A stretch of DNA of 64,000 nt from Nguyenibacter vanlangensis (lineage in GTDB: Bacteria > Pseudomonadota > Alphaproteobacteria > Acetobacterales > Acetobacteraceae), in contig NZ_CP152276.1 of the NCBI RefSeq assembly GCF_038719015.1, positions 62,001 through 126,000 of the forward strand. Reading direction: 5' to 3'. Positions 37,187 to 46,835 of this stretch are shown piece by piece. A model generated the notes under the pieces. It had not been told where the DNA came from. It was given only the letters and a program-made list of their open reading frames with translations, and did no database searches. The position numbers and the translations under genes were made by a program. Each line of letters starts with the position of its first letter. The first letter of the stretch is position 1.

Positions 37187-38182
37187 ATGGACGGAATTCG
37201 CGTCGGAAAACGGGTGATCGGAAGACAGTCTCCTGTAACCATCGGCTGGGAGAACATCCCCAAGGTCGAGGGCGGCCCGATAAAGCTTTTTTTCTTTACC
37301 TATTTTCAACCAATAGTGCTATTCGGGCTGATTCTGTTTTGGCTTTATGCGCCGAATTCTATAGCAAAAGCCTCGACTGCGGTGTGGATTTCAGTCGGTT
37401 TCAAGGCGATTCTTTTGGGACTGGAATGGGTTAATCCGCGGTACAGAAGCTGGCAACTGACTTGGAAAGAGTTGGTTACGGACCTCTTTTATGTCGGGCT
37501 GGGCTATACTCTTATAAAGTATATCGAAAATTACGTCGGCAGCGACTCTATTGCGGAATATATCCGGGACTATTTTCATTTCAACAAATTGAACTGGTTC
37601 ATGGGGCTTCCCATACTGACCCAGGCTTTCCTTATTTCGTTCATATTCGACTTCGGTCAGTACTGGATGCATCGGGGAATGCACAACTGGTATCCTCTGT
37701 GGCTACCGCACTCAGTTCATCATTACATTACTCAACTGAATGTGAATAAGGGGGCTGTTGGCAACCCGCTTGAATTGTTTCTGATTGGATTGGGTATGGG
37801 CGGATTTTTCGACTTTGCGCCTAGGGCTTTTCTTCTTGCTGGTGCGATGACAATGGCAATCTCCATCTACCAGCATATCAATGTGCGCTTTAATACGCCG
37901 AGGTGGTGGAGGTATTTGTTTAATACCGTGGAGCATCATAGTCTTCATCATTCGCTGGACTTCGAGGCCAGCCGGAGTAATTTCGCCAACACCTATATTT
38001 TCATTGATCGCATATTTGGCACCTGTGTGGACGGTGAAGCCGAACTCTTGGGGATGGAGGGTGGCCGCCGGATGTCTGTACGCGAACAGATGACCTACCC
38101 TTATCTGCAGGCGTTCAAGGCTGTCAGGGAAAAGATCAGAAAGCGGTTTGGAATACAGCCTGCGCCGGCTCGCGGGCACTAG
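37187..38182 (+). CDS. sterol desaturase/fatty acid hydroxylase family membrane protein
   Basis: The 331-residue protein has four to five hydrophobic segments and the three His boxes of the diiron hydroxylase family: HRGMH, HSVHH and EHHSLHHSLDFEASRSN. ATG 37187 is preferred over TTG 37145 and ATG 37181 because GGGAG sits 6 nt upstream of it. The family hydroxylates or desaturates lipids (sterols, fatty acids, carotenoids); the substrate is unknown. Base composition is clearly more AT-rich than the flanks, suggesting transfer. The unknown membrane protein 48 bp downstream has the same composition, so the two may be a unit. Confidence 0.83.
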   Translation: MDGIRVGKRVIGRQSPVTIGWENIPKVEGGPIKLFFFTYFQPIVLFGLILFWLYAPNSIAKASTAVWISVGFKAILLGLEWVNPRYRSWQLTWKELVTDLFYVGLGYTLIKYIENYVGSDSIAEYIRDYFHFNKLNWFMGLPILTQAFLISFIFDFGQYWMHRGMHNWYPLWLPHSVHHYITQLNVNKGAVGNPLELFLIGLGMGGFFDFAPRAFLLAGAMTMAISIYQHINVRFNTPRWWRYLFNTVEHHSLHHSLDFEASRSNFANTYIFIDRIFGTCVDGEAELLGMEGGRRMSVREQMTYPYLQAFKAVREKIRKRFGIQPAPARGH

Positions 38183-38230
38183 AACCGTGACAATTTTCCA
38201 AGGCTGTTATTTTAAGGAAAGGGACGATAA

Positions 38231-38905
38231 TTGAATTTGCGTTTCATCGACTGGATCTGGCGTGTCAGGGGAAGTTTGCCACTTTCCCCGGAACTTTCGA
38301 CAGACAGGACGTTCGAAAGACTTGACGTCTTGTTTCAGGTTCCTGGTACGACTTATACTCGGGACCGGGGGAAATTGATTTTTCGGAAAAAAAATCAGCC
38401 TGCCCAAGACAAGATGTCAATATTCGACTCTGGAACCCTGAGCGTGGAAGATTATGGTAAGGGAAGAAGATTAAATTATAACCTGCTAAGTCGAACATTA
38501 TTGCTGTGTTTCTTAGCCCCGGCCTTATTTTTCGTGTTCGCAAAAATTTTTGAATTTACCAGAGACCATCAGAAGCTGACACACACTGCGACAGTCCTTC
38601 ACGCAAACTCGGCAACGACGGCAACTGATGGCAAGGCGAATGCAACGCTGAAGAAAAATGCCATTGTGCCGATGAGCCCCATTGATAAATTCCTTGGAGT
38701 TCCCGAACCGGATAAAAAGGATCCTTCAAAGGATGACGATGAAGAAAAGGCGAAAAAGAAATTTTCTTCCACCCCGGCATATGTCTTTTGTGGTCTGTTT
38801 TCTTTCCTTTATGTTGTTGGAAGGATACTTGAGAATTACCTGATAAAGCGAGAGATTGTGAAGGCAATAAGCATTTTGCCTATTATTTTATTCGTGTTTT
38901 ATTGA
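38231..38905 (+). CDS. hypothetical membrane protein
   Basis: The 224-residue protein starts at TTG 38231, supported by AAGGAAAGGG about 8 nt upstream. I do not recognise it. There is a soluble N-terminus, one membrane span near residues 88-106 (LLSRTLLLCFLAPALFFVFAKIF), a charged linker with a Lys/Asp/Glu run (PDKKDPSKDDDEEKAKKK), and two short hydrophobic segments at the C-terminus (AYVFCGLFSFLYVVG; ISILPIILFVFY). It is AT-rich like the preceding sterol-desaturase-like gene and lies 48 bp after it in the same direction. No catalytic motif is seen. Confidence 0.6.
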   Translation: MNLRFIDWIWRVRGSLPLSPELSTDRTFERLDVLFQVPGTTYTRDRGKLIFRKKNQPAQDKMSIFDSGTLSVEDYGKGRRLNYNLLSRTLLLCFLAPALFFVFAKIFEFTRDHQKLTHTATVLHANSATTATDGKANATLKKNAIVPMSPIDKFLGVPEPDKKDPSKDDDEEKAKKKFSSTPAYVFCGLFSFLYVVGRILENYLIKREIVKAISILPIILFVFY

Positions 38906-38929
38906 AGTGTATCGATCTTGTGCCAAATT

Positions 38930-39090
38930 CTCTTTTTTAGAATCCATTCGTCCAGTTTCATAGTCCGAGAGACATGACGCGCCATGGGCTTGTCCCAGGC
39001 GTGGCGGCAGATATCGACGATATTGTCGTGTGTTCGGAGGATCTTGCGACAGCCAGGTGTTGCGCATGAACTGCTAATGCCGGTCTGCAT
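38930..39090 (-). pseudogene. possible IS630-type transposase C-terminal remnant
   Basis: Minus-strand frames encode HDNIVDICRHAWDK and, in another frame, SPWRVMSLGL, which together resemble the C-terminal end of IS630-type transposases (compare IIDAACSAWNNLA and IRSIGLRKW in the intact element nearby). It is short and frameshifted. It abuts the left edge of the decayed IS5 element. The call is weak. Confidence 0.35.
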
Positions 39091-39556
39091 TCAGGGATTT
39101 CCTTTGAATTGACGTTCTGATTCCAGGTTGCCGATGGAGGGCGAGCCTTGAGCAGACGGACGCTGACAGACGAGCAATGGAGCCGGATCGAAGGCCATCT
39201 CCCGGGCCGGATCGGAACGCCTGGACGAAGCGGGGTCGACAACCGGCTGTTCGTGGATGCCATCCTATGGATGGCCAGCAAGGCGGCGCGCTGGCGTGAT
39301 CTGCCGGAGATATTCGGCAACGGACTGCGGTCCATGCCCGCTTTCGATGCTGGTCACATGCAGGAGTGTGGGAAAGGCTTTTTCACGCCTTGGTCAACAC
39401 CTGACTTCGAATACCTCCTGATCGCAGTACCATTTTAAAAGTCCATGCTGATGCAACGGGCCCGAAAGGGGCTGAAGCTGCTGCCATCGGCCGGTCACGC
39501 GGCGGGCGGACGACCAAATTGCACGTTGCCGTTGATGTGATCGGCCTACCGTTATA

Positions 39557-40715
39557 CCAACGGTTATAGACACAGACTTGTGTGAGCCCATTTTCTGAGT
39601 CCGATGGATCGGATGGTTTCCGGGAGGGCGGCGAGATTGTTCCAGGCGGAACAGGCGGCGTCGATGATGTGATCGATGCCGTCGAAGACGGTGTTGGACA
39701 GCCAGTTGGCGCGAAGGAACTGCCAGATATTCTCGACCGGGTTCAGTTCGGGAGCGCGGGACGGCAGGAAGATCAGGCTGATATTGCGGGGCAGCTTCAG
39801 CTTGTCGGTGGTATGCCATCCTGCGCGATCGAGCAGCACGACAGCGTGGGCACCGCGGGCGACGCAGCGTGAGATTTCCTCGATATGCAGTTGCATGCCG
39901 GCCGTGCCGATGAACGGTAGCGCCAGGCCGGCGGCTTTGCCGCGCGCCGGGCAGATCGCCCCGAACAGCCAGGCATTCTCGTAGCGCTGGTCGGCCGGCT
40001 GGCGTGGCCGCGTGCCGCGCCGGGCCCATTGTCGGACGATCCCGTTCTTCTGGCCGATCCGGGCCTCGTCCTGGAACCAGATCTCGATCGGCTTGCCCTT
40101 AGGCAGATGGCCGATATGGGCGTTCAGGATGCGGGGGAAGTTTTTTTAAACGCCTCCATGACGCCAGCGTCCTGACCCGGATGGCGTGGCCGGGCGCTGA
40201 CATGGGAAAAGCCAAGCCGTTTCAGCAGAGTGGACACGTGCCGCTCGTGGTAGACGACGCCGAAGCGCTCCTCGATCACGCGTTGCAGATCGACCCGGCG
40301 CCAGCGCACCACGCCATCGCGCTGCCGATCCGGGCCCGCCTCGACCAGGGCCTTCAATTCGGCCTGCTGTGCCCCGTTCAATCGGCAGGCTGGCCCCGCG
40401 TGCTGATGATCGCGCAGGCCATCGGGTCCTTCGGCATTGAAGCGATGAACCCAGTCTCGCAATGTCTGGCGATCCATGCCGCCTACGCGGGCCGCATCCG
40501 TCCGGCTGGACCCGTCACGGATCGCCGCCAGGGCCAGAAGCCGGCGCGCAGCGTTCGCCTGCTGGCTGCGCGCCGCAAGTCGCCTCAGATCAGAGGCCGA
40601 ATAGTCATCTCGTAGCTTTACCGCCGCCGTCATCAGCCAGATCCTCCCGCATCAAGAGAATCAGAGCCGGCGCCGTTCGTCACTTCACACACGAGTCAGT
40701 GGCTACGTCCTTTGG
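39557..40715 (-). mobile_element. IS630-family insertion sequence
   Basis: The element is 1159 bp. The ends share CCAA, then GTGTG-containing imperfect inverted repeats (39557 onward and, reversed, up to 40715). It is flanked by TA on each side (39555-39556 and 40716-40717), the usual IS630 target duplication. The transposase reads leftwards in two frames joined at a run of seven A. It is inserted within the IS5 remnant. Confidence 0.9.
39564..40633 (-). CDS. IS630-family transposase (two frames, programmed frameshift)
   Basis: The first frame (40633-40124) gives an HTH region (LRRLAARSQQANAARRLLALAAIRDG; TDAARVGGMDRQTLRDWVHRF) and ends shortly after MEAFKK. A run of seven A on the coding strand (40147-40141) allows a shift into the second frame, which reads NFPRILNAHIGHLPKGKPIE, then DEARIGQ (first Asp), VLLDRAGWH (second Asp) and LPSRAPELNPVENIWQFLR (Glu). 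The DDE triad and typical IS630 length of about 355 residues are therefore complete. Frameshifting at an A-run is the known mode of expression in many IS630 elements. It is likely still active. Confidence 0.88.
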
Positions 40716-41016
40716 TATTACGCATCCACCCGACGCCGGGACAATATGGTGGCCGGTTGCAGCCCGAGGCGCTCCTGTCCGGTTAGCAGGGCGTTGGCCA
40801 GGTCGTCGCCGACGCCGACGCCGCATATGATGCCGATCCTCTCCGCGCTTTCATCACCGACGACCTTGGCGCAATCGCCCAGATCAAGGCCAATCCCCAG
40901 TCGTGCCGCCGTTCCGCCGATCGATTGGAAGCTCTACTCAGTTCCGCGCGTTCCATCGAATGCTGCCCGAGACAGAACACCTCGTGCGACTTTGATGCTT
41001 TCGCAGAGAACCCTGA

Positions 41017-41206
41017 GGGTCTGACCGAAAATGAGTTGAGTGATTTCAGCGGGAATGCGGATGCGCGGGATGCGGTCGTCGCTGCCGGCCTTGATCAGGC
41101 AGACGCGAAAGTGCCCATCTGCGCTCAGGCGGTTTACGGTCACGCAACCTGCCGAGCCCGCACCGACGACGATGAAGTTGTACATTCCGGCTTCTTCGTC
41201 CTTCAT
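41017..41206 (-). pseudogene. N-terminal fragment of a GMC oxidoreductase
   Basis: The frame starts at ATG 41206 (MKDEEAG), and the FAD-binding motif [21 protein letters not shown] is plain, followed by [14 protein letters not shown]. This is the first 60 residues or so of a choline-dehydrogenase-like GMC flavoprotein, after which the sequence passes into the decayed IS5 element. The remaining 450 or more residues are not found on the other side of the IS, so the gene is truncated. The fragment ORF continues into IS sequence and would make no enzyme. It lies just downstream of the TonB receptor's stop. Confidence 0.8.
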
Positions 41207-41246
41207 GCCCGTTCCTGCGACCTGGTCCGACGCGCCTCGCATGGCC

Positions 41247-43631
41247 TTAGAACCCTGTCGAGACGGTCATGAGCGCGGCGAAGGTCGGTGCGACGTAGTA
41301 GGTCGAGGTTCCGGCAGTCGGGCCGGTGCTGTAGACGCCCGAGAGGTAGTGGGCGTCGTTGAGATTGACGATGTTCAGGCGGATGCTGGGCGTCTTCATG
41401 AACCCGATGTCCGGCGCACGCGCGCCGAGCATCAGGTCCACCTGCTTGTGGCCGGGAATGCGCTCGTCATTCATAAACGTGCCGTATTCCTTGTCGACAT
41501 ATTTCATCGAAACACTGCCGAAGAACGTGCCGTCATCGTACTGGATGCCGATCGCAGCCATCCAGCGCGGTGCCGACGTGGCGACCTTGCCCTTGGTGTT
41601 GTAGGTCACGCCATCGAGGGTGATGTTGTTGTCTGTGGTGGCGTAGAGGTATTCGCCCGAAAAATACGGCGAGAAATGATGCCACGGCGTCAGGCCGAGT
41701 TCCGCATCCACTCCGCGCGATGTCATGCCGCCGGCGTCGAGGAAGTATGGGACGGCGTTGATGTATTCGTTGATGGCGTGATGGACGAAATTGTAGTTGA
41801 ACAGCGTGACCGAGCCCGTCACCCACCTGTCGTGGTAACGTGCCCCGACTTCCTCGGCGATGCTGTATTCGTCCTTCAGATGGGTGTTGGCCGTCTGGTA
41901 GAGGCTGGCGTCATAGGGGCTGTTATACTGGTTGTAGAACGCCGATCCCATCGGAACACGGAAACTCGTGGTGGTGTTGGCGAAGAGCTGGATTTCGTCA
42001 TTCACCTTGTAGCTGATCGAAAAGCGCGGCAGCGGTTCGGCGGAGTTGTAGCTCGCGCCATATTGCGGGCCCGGCTGGTTCAGCGTGCCGTCACGTGCGG
42101 TCATGACTTCCTTGAAGCCGGCATTGATGATCAGTCTGTCGTTCAGAAGGTGAACCTCGTCCCCGACATAAAGCCCGACCATCTGCGTGATCGTGTGATA
42201 CAGCCAGCCGTTGAGCACCGTTCCGTCCTCAAGCTTGACCAGCGAGTTGGAGACGTTTCCGGCGGCATCAAGCGCCGAGAACGGCTCGCTGACATGCATG
42301 TCGCTGTAGCCATACCACGCGCCGAACACGAGGTGATTGAAAGCCGTGTCGTAATGAGCGGCCGCGTTGATGCCGGTGTAGCTTTCACGTCCGTACCAGT
42401 CCCACTTCGCGGCGATGTTGCCATCCTGGGCGTAGTCGTTCCCTGCGAGCGATCCGTTCACGGCCTGCGTGCCGTTATAATAGGTGCCGCTCGTCGGAAT
42501 CGTGTAGACGCCCAGCGGGTAGTTGCCCGATCCGTGGTAATAGTACGGTGTGACCTCGAGCGACCATTGGTTGTTCAGTTTGAAATGCGACTGACTGCTG
42601 AGGAAGTAGTCGGTCCAGTTCGTCTGGAATCCCTTGTAGTAGTTGGGATCTCCGAACTTGTAGACGCCGTCGAGGTTGATCCCCCCGCCGAGGCCGTAGG
42701 TCTTCCAGTCGGACAGCGTCGGTGTGCTGTACCAGGCCGTGCTTTCGTTGTTGTAGGTGAAGGAGAGGCTGGTGCTGCTTTCGGGTGTCCAGTCCTCGAC
42801 CGCCTTGAAATCCACGTGACGGCGGTTATTGCGGCCCGGCCCACGCCATGCGCGGCTTGTGAGGTTCGAGAAGGATGCGAACATGCGGAGCCCGGTGCTG
42901 CCGATCTCCCCCGAATCATAACGCAGGAACTGGCGGTTCATCTGATGGGAGCCATAGCTGACGTCGAGCTGGCCCTGGCGCGTGTATTCCGGGTTATGCA
43001 GGCGGACGTTCATCGTGCCGCCAGCGGAATACACGGTCGGAATCTGGATATCCGGCGCGCCCTGCTGGAGCTGGACGCTTTCCATATTCTCGCTGTCGAC
43101 CCACTCTGAGGAGTTCGGAGTATAGTTGTCTGGGTCGTTCATCGGCGCACCTTCGAAGATGTAGCCGATTTCCTGCTGGTTCAGTCCGCGCACGCTGACG
43201 GCGGACTGATCGGTCACACCGAACGGGTCACCCATGGCGACGTTCGCGCCGGGAGAGAGCGTGACGAGGGCCAGCGTGTTCGACGCGGGCGACTGTTTCG
43301 AGATGAACTCGCGAGAGATGGTGCTGACGGAACGCGCGGCCGTTTCGGGGCGGATCAGACCACCGCCCGCGTGATGACGGCTCGCCGAAACGCTGATCGT
43401 CTCGGCCGGCCCCGTGCTGTTGAGCGCGGTATGTCGGGGGGCAGCGCCGCGAGGCGCCGCGGCCCGGGTCGAAGCCGGACGGGTGGTTGAGGCGGAATGG
43501 ACTGCTGTCCCGGTCGTGTGGAGACCCTGTCGTCCATGCGTGGTCGTGGCCGCTTTCGCTGCCCCCCCGAGCAGGAGGATCGTCGACGAAAGAAGCAAAC
43601 AGCGACGTGAGAGCGGAGATTTCGTCTGCAT
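41247..43631 (-). CDS. TonB-dependent outer-membrane receptor
   Basis: The 794-residue protein has a signal peptide ([19 protein letters not shown], cleavage near residue 27), a Thr/Ala/Pro-rich linker, a plug domain ([38 protein letters not shown]) and a C-terminal barrel ending MTVSTGF with a terminal Phe. Full family length. The ligand is unknown. It lies downstream of, and in the same direction as, the NCS1 permease and the dehydrogenase cluster (332 bp gap), so it may import the same substrate across the outer membrane. AGAGG lies about 9 nt before the ATG. Confidence 0.88.
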   Translation of the reverse strand: MQTKSPLSRRCLLLSSTILLLGGAAKAATTTHGRQGLHTTGTAVHSASTTRPASTRAAAPRGAAPRHTALNSTGPAETISVSASRHHAGGGLIRPETAARSVSTISREFISKQSPASNTLALVTLSPGANVAMGDPFGVTDQSAVSVRGLNQQEIGYIFEGAPMNDPDNYTPNSSEWVDSENMESVQLQQGAPDIQIPTVYSAGGTMNVRLHNPEYTRQGQLDVSYGSHQMNRQFLRYDSGEIGSTGLRMFASFSNLTSRAWRGPGRNNRRHVDFKAVEDWTPESSTSLSFTYNNESTAWYSTPTLSDWKTYGLGGGINLDGVYKFGDPNYYKGFQTNWTDYFLSSQSHFKLNNQWSLEVTPYYYHGSGNYPLGVYTIPTSGTYYNGTQAVNGSLAGNDYAQDGNIAAKWDWYGRESYTGINAAAHYDTAFNHLVFGAWYGYSDMHVSEPFSALDAAGNVSNSLVKLEDGTVLNGWLYHTITQMVGLYVGDEVHLLNDRLIINAGFKEVMTARDGTLNQPGPQYGASYNSAEPLPRFSISYKVNDEIQLFANTTTSFRVPMGSAFYNQYNSPYDASLYQTANTHLKDEYSIAEEVGARYHDRWVTGSVTLFNYNFVHHAINEYINAVPYFLDAGGMTSRGVDAELGLTPWHHFSPYFSGEYLYATTDNNITLDGVTYNTKGKVATSAPRWMAAIGIQYDDGTFFGSVSMKYVDKEYGTFMNDERIPGHKQVDLMLGARAPDIGFMKTPSIRLNIVNLNDAHYLSGVYSTGPTAGTSTYYVAPTFAALMTVSTGF

Positions 43632-43963
43632 GTTGGGTACCTCTGCTGACGGGACCCGAAAGGGCGGGTCGGGGGCGTTCGGCCCAGTACGCGATAGGCG
43701 CCTTCGCGGTAGTGGCTATCCGTCAGATGGTCTGCTCGGGACAGGTGTCTTTGGTGTTGAACGGGCGGATCCGCTTATGGACGGGCATGGGCGTGTTTCC
43801 TCAAACTCTTCGCGTCTGCCAAGGGGTGCCTGTCATGGATCGTCTGACAGGATTTTGGTGCGATGCAGGAATGGTCGCAATTTGATGCGTATATTTAAAG
43901 AATGGTTCTACAGGGCTGAGCTTCGGAAAAACCTAAGAAGGGGTGTTGCTGGAAAAAAGCCGT
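43632..43963. other. intergenic stretch upstream of the TonB receptor
   Basis: These 332 bp lie between the NCS1 permease stop and the receptor start, both on the minus strand. The stretch must hold the receptor's promoter if it is transcribed separately. I see no ORF with codon-like character, no RNA motif and no clear terminator here. Confidence 0.5.
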
Positions 43964-45355
43964 TCAGGTCGAACGGCGTGCCCAGGTCCAGTAGAGCAGT
44001 CCGGGGACGAAAATTCCGATGATCCATGACAGGTCGATCCCCCCCAGCGACTGTGCGATACTGCCGACATACAGCCCGGTCGACAGGAACGGGATCTGCA
44101 CGATCACGCCGATCGCGTAACAGACGAGAGCCGGGCGGTTGGCGCGGCCATACACTCCGCCATCGCCGCGAAACAGGGACGGAATGTCGTAATTGCCGTG
44201 GCGCACGAGGTAGTAGTCGGCGAGGTTGATCGCGGTCCAGGGTGAGAGGACCGCCAGCAGAAGGGCAATGACATTGTCGAGGATTTCCAGCACGCTGCCG
44301 CTGAGATTGATGGTGATGATGGCGCCGGCCAGAAGCAGGATGGCGGCGGCGATCGCGCGGGATCGGCTCGTTGGGTTCCAGTCCGGGCGAAAGGTCTGAA
44401 GAAACGTCAGGGACGACAGCGCCGCGCAGTAGATCTGCATCGTGCAACTGACCAGCGTGGAGATGATCATCACCGCGAACAGCAGGATCGGCAGAATTGG
44501 GGAATAGGTACGCACGGCGTCGTACATGTTGCCGGAAAAGCCCGTGCTGCCGAGATAGGCGCCGATGAATGTCGGGAAGGCCGTTCCCACGATGCTGCCC
44601 GTAAGGCAGACGAGAAATGCCGTACGCTCTCCGGTGCGGGAGGGAAGGTAACGTGTATAGTCCGAGACATAGGGCGCATAGGCGATCTGCCACAGCACGC
44701 CGAGCGAGAGCGCCGCCAGGAACTGGTACGCCGTCGGCGTGGCCCAGATCGGGAGCGCGAGCTGTCCGTGAGAGGCGCCGAAATAGGCGAGGGCCAGCAG
44801 AACGGATGTCAGGGCGGCAACGGGGATGAAGCCCGAGATGAACCGTTCGATGACGTCATGACCGATGGCACAGAGCGTGGCGACCACGATGACCGCGCCC
44901 CAGATGGGGATCTGGCCATAACCGGGACCGAAGACCTGAGCGGACTGCTCGCGGCCGATCGCAAAGAACGTCGCGGTAAAGCCGACATACATCAGGATGA
45001 TGATCGCGATGATCAGGAGGCTGCCGGTCGAGCCGAACTGCCCGCGCGTCTGCTGCATCTGCGGGATGCCGAGATGCGGCCCCTGCGCTGCATGCAGGGC
45101 CATGAACACCCCGCCCATGAGGTTGCCACACAGGATGGCGACGAATGACCATCCAAGAGCAAGGTGGCAGATGCCGGGGTAAAGCATCCCGGTCATGATG
45201 GCCATGATGTTCTGGTTCGCGCCGATCCAGACCATCAGCAGCGACCAGGCGTTTCCGTGGCGGCGCTCTTCGGGAATCGGGAAAATGGTTTCGTTTTCGA
45301 TGGTGAACGGAGAGGCTTCTGCCGCGTGGGCGCTCTTGTCTGCGAACTGCGTCAT
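43964..45355 (-). CDS. NCS1-family (purine/cytosine-type) permease
   Basis: The 463-residue protein has about 12 hydrophobic segments and the NCS1 pattern: IPEERRHGNAWSLLMVWIGANQNIMAIMTG at the N-terminus, LWQIAYAPYVSDYTRYLP mid-protein, and SPWTAINLADYYLVRHGNYD late, the usual nucleobase/hydantoin transporter landmarks. It follows the APH-fold kinase gene after 139 bp on the same strand, suggesting uptake of the substrate handled by the upstream dehydrogenases and kinase. That substrate is probably nitrogen-heterocyclic if the family holds, but this is inference. No signal peptide. Confidence 0.88.
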   Translation of the reverse strand: MTQFADKSAHAAEASPFTIENETIFPIPEERRHGNAWSLLMVWIGANQNIMAIMTGMLYPGICHLALGWSFVAILCGNLMGGVFMALHAAQGPHLGIPQMQQTRGQFGSTGSLLIIAIIILMYVGFTATFFAIGREQSAQVFGPGYGQIPIWGAVIVVATLCAIGHDVIERFISGFIPVAALTSVLLALAYFGASHGQLALPIWATPTAYQFLAALSLGVLWQIAYAPYVSDYTRYLPSRTGERTAFLVCLTGSIVGTAFPTFIGAYLGSTGFSGNMYDAVRTYSPILPILLFAVMIISTLVSCTMQIYCAALSSLTFLQTFRPDWNPTSRSRAIAAAILLLAGAIITINLSGSVLEILDNVIALLLAVLSPWTAINLADYYLVRHGNYDIPSLFRGDGGVYGRANRPALVCYAIGVIVQIPFLSTGLYVGSIAQSLGGIDLSWIIGIFVPGLLYWTWARRST

Positions 45356-45494
45356 GACGCGGATATGTCCTTTCCGTTCCGGTTCGTTCGAACGTGCCTA
45401 TCGTTCCGAAATTGTACCGACGTTACGGTGACCGGTCGCAACTGTCTTGAGCGCCCGCTGTGCCGGCCCTGGAATATGCTGGGAATATGCCGGC

Positions 45495-46835
45495 TCAGGA
45501 AACCGCCGGATCGATGATGTCGAGAAAGCGGGAGACGACGTCCTGGCCGCCCGATCCGCGCTCGGGTTCCGCGCCGCACATCATGGCGATGGCGAGGCCC
45601 GTGAGGGAGGACGCAGGCGTGTGACGGCTGTTCGGATCGGTGTCTGACCGGGCACAGAGGTCCATGACCAGCGTCGGGCAGCAGAACAGGCCGGAGCGGA
45701 TGGTTTCGCGCCAGTTGCCGGGGAGCGCGTTGCGTTCGGACAGGGCTGTAAGCAGCGGTTTCCACAGAAGGCGGGCCTTGTCTGTCAGGAAGGTCTGCCG
45801 CAGCGGTGTGAGAGACCAGTTGCTCGTTACGAACGCCGTGCCGTCGCGAAGCGTGATCTGCGGGATGCTGCGGAGTTCAGAGGAATGGTACAGCCAGTCG
45901 GGATGGGCGAAGATGTTGTGAAACGTGGCCTTGATCTCGGCGAGAAGAGCCGGGATGTTGCGACCTCCAAAGGCCGGGTCGAAGAAGGTCAGCCCTCCGG
46001 GTTCGGCGTTGTGTTCGTCTTGGGGAGCGAACCAGACATTGGCGTTATGCGCATCGCCGTGAGCAATCACGCCGCCGGACGCGACAAGTGTCGCGGGTTC
46101 GAGGCGTGTCAGGGCGTTCTCGAAGCAACTCTGTAGCGTACGGTCGTAGGCAACGCCGTCGATCACCCAGCGCAGATGGCGCAGCTCGGCACCGCTGACG
46201 CTGAGGCCGGGAAAGGCGAATATCCGGTCGTGGGCGAAGAACGTGGCTGCGCGGCCGCCCAGCGTGTCCGACGGGGTGCCGGGCGTCGTCAGGCGGTGGT
46301 GAAAGAGTTGGTGGATCGGCTCACCGGCGCTCTCGGCTGCGGTGATCGGGTGCCATGTTCGCAGATAGATCTCGGCGCTCGACCGGTCGAGTTTGCGTTG
46401 CGCTTCGATCAGGGCGGGGCCGTCGGCCCCTGGCAGCGGCCGTCCGTGATCGACGGCGCGGGCGGCGTCTGCGAGTTTGGGGATGGTTCGCAGGGGATAG
46501 AGCAGGATCTGCCGCCCTATTCGGCGAGAGACATAGGTGGGCATATCGACGGGAAAACCTGCATCGAGCAGGATTTCGCCGCGATAGAATTCCTGAAGGA
46601 CGGACTCCTCGTTTTCCTCATGATGGAACTTGAAGAAGAAGCGTACCCCATCCTCTCTCGTCAGGAAGCCGTTGACCGAGTTCAGGCTGTAATCGTCCGC
46701 TCCAAGCGTAACCTCCCGGACCGGAAAGCCGAATTCCTCCGCGATCATGCGCGCCAGCAGCGACTTCGCGAGGTCGGGCTGGCCACGGCGGGCTGCGGCG
46801 AGAATACCGGCGGCACTGACGGAGGGATCGGTCAT
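45495..46835 (-). CDS. APH-fold kinase of unknown substrate
   Basis: The 446-residue protein has the aminoglycoside-phosphotransferase/choline-kinase catalytic loop VIAHGDAHNANVWF (H-G-D-x-H-x2-N) and a downstream LTFFDPAFGGRNIPALLAEIK metal-binding Asp, so it should be active. N-terminal segments (DDYSLNSVNGFL; RFFFKFHHEE) fit the ATP-binding lobe, the Lys in FFKFH being the likely ATP-phosphate ligand. It is longer than typical APH enzymes by about 130 residues. It overlaps the HisD-like gene by 4 bp, so both act in one pathway. It more likely phosphorylates a small alcohol or amino alcohol than gives antibiotic resistance. Confidence 0.75.
   Translation of the reverse strand: MTDPSVSAAGILAAARRGQPDLAKSLLARMIAEEFGFPVREVTLGADDYSLNSVNGFLTREDGVRFFFKFHHEENEESVLQEFYRGEILLDAGFPVDMPTYVSRRIGRQILLYPLRTIPKLADAARAVDHGRPLPGADGPALIEAQRKLDRSSAEIYLRTWHPITAAESAGEPIHQLFHHRLTTPGTPSDTLGGRAATFFAHDRIFAFPGLSVSGAELRHLRWVIDGVAYDRTLQSCFENALTRLEPATLVASGGVIAHGDAHNANVWFAPQDEHNAEPGGLTFFDPAFGGRNIPALLAEIKATFHNIFAHPDWLYHSSELRSIPQITLRDGTAFVTSNWSLTPLRQTFLTDKARLLWKPLLTALSERNALPGNWRETIRSGLFCCPTLVMDLCARSDTDPNSRHTPASSLTGLAIAMMCGAEPERGSGGQDVVSRFLDIIDPAVS

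Larger units (their letters stand above)
39091..41016 (+). mobile_element. decayed IS5-family element, split by an IS630 insertion
   Basis: The IS5-type transposase is recognisable in pieces. From ATG 39148 it reads RRTLTDEQWSRIEGHLPGR, FVDAILWMASKAARWRDLP, then in shifted frames FTPWSTPDFEYLL and KVHADATGPKGAEAAAIGRS up to 39556. It resumes after 40717 with TPGQYGG, AAYDADPLRAF, AQIKANPQS and PPIDWKLY. Internal stops and frame changes make it non-functional. Probable ends are TCAGGG at 39091 and CCCTGA at 41011-41016, but the inverted repeats are poor, so the edges are approximate. It sits inside a GMC oxidoreductase gene. Confidence 0.75.

Noticed and set aside
41040..43109. Plus-strand open frame of 689 codons antisense to the second TonB receptor
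   Set aside because: Its composition mirrors the receptor codons, it has no recognisable motif, and it also crosses the GMC remnant; a GC-rich antisense artefact.
45495..46835. Aminoglycoside resistance gene
   Set aside because: The APH catalytic loop is present but the gene overlaps a HisD-like catabolic gene and the protein is much longer than resistance enzymes.
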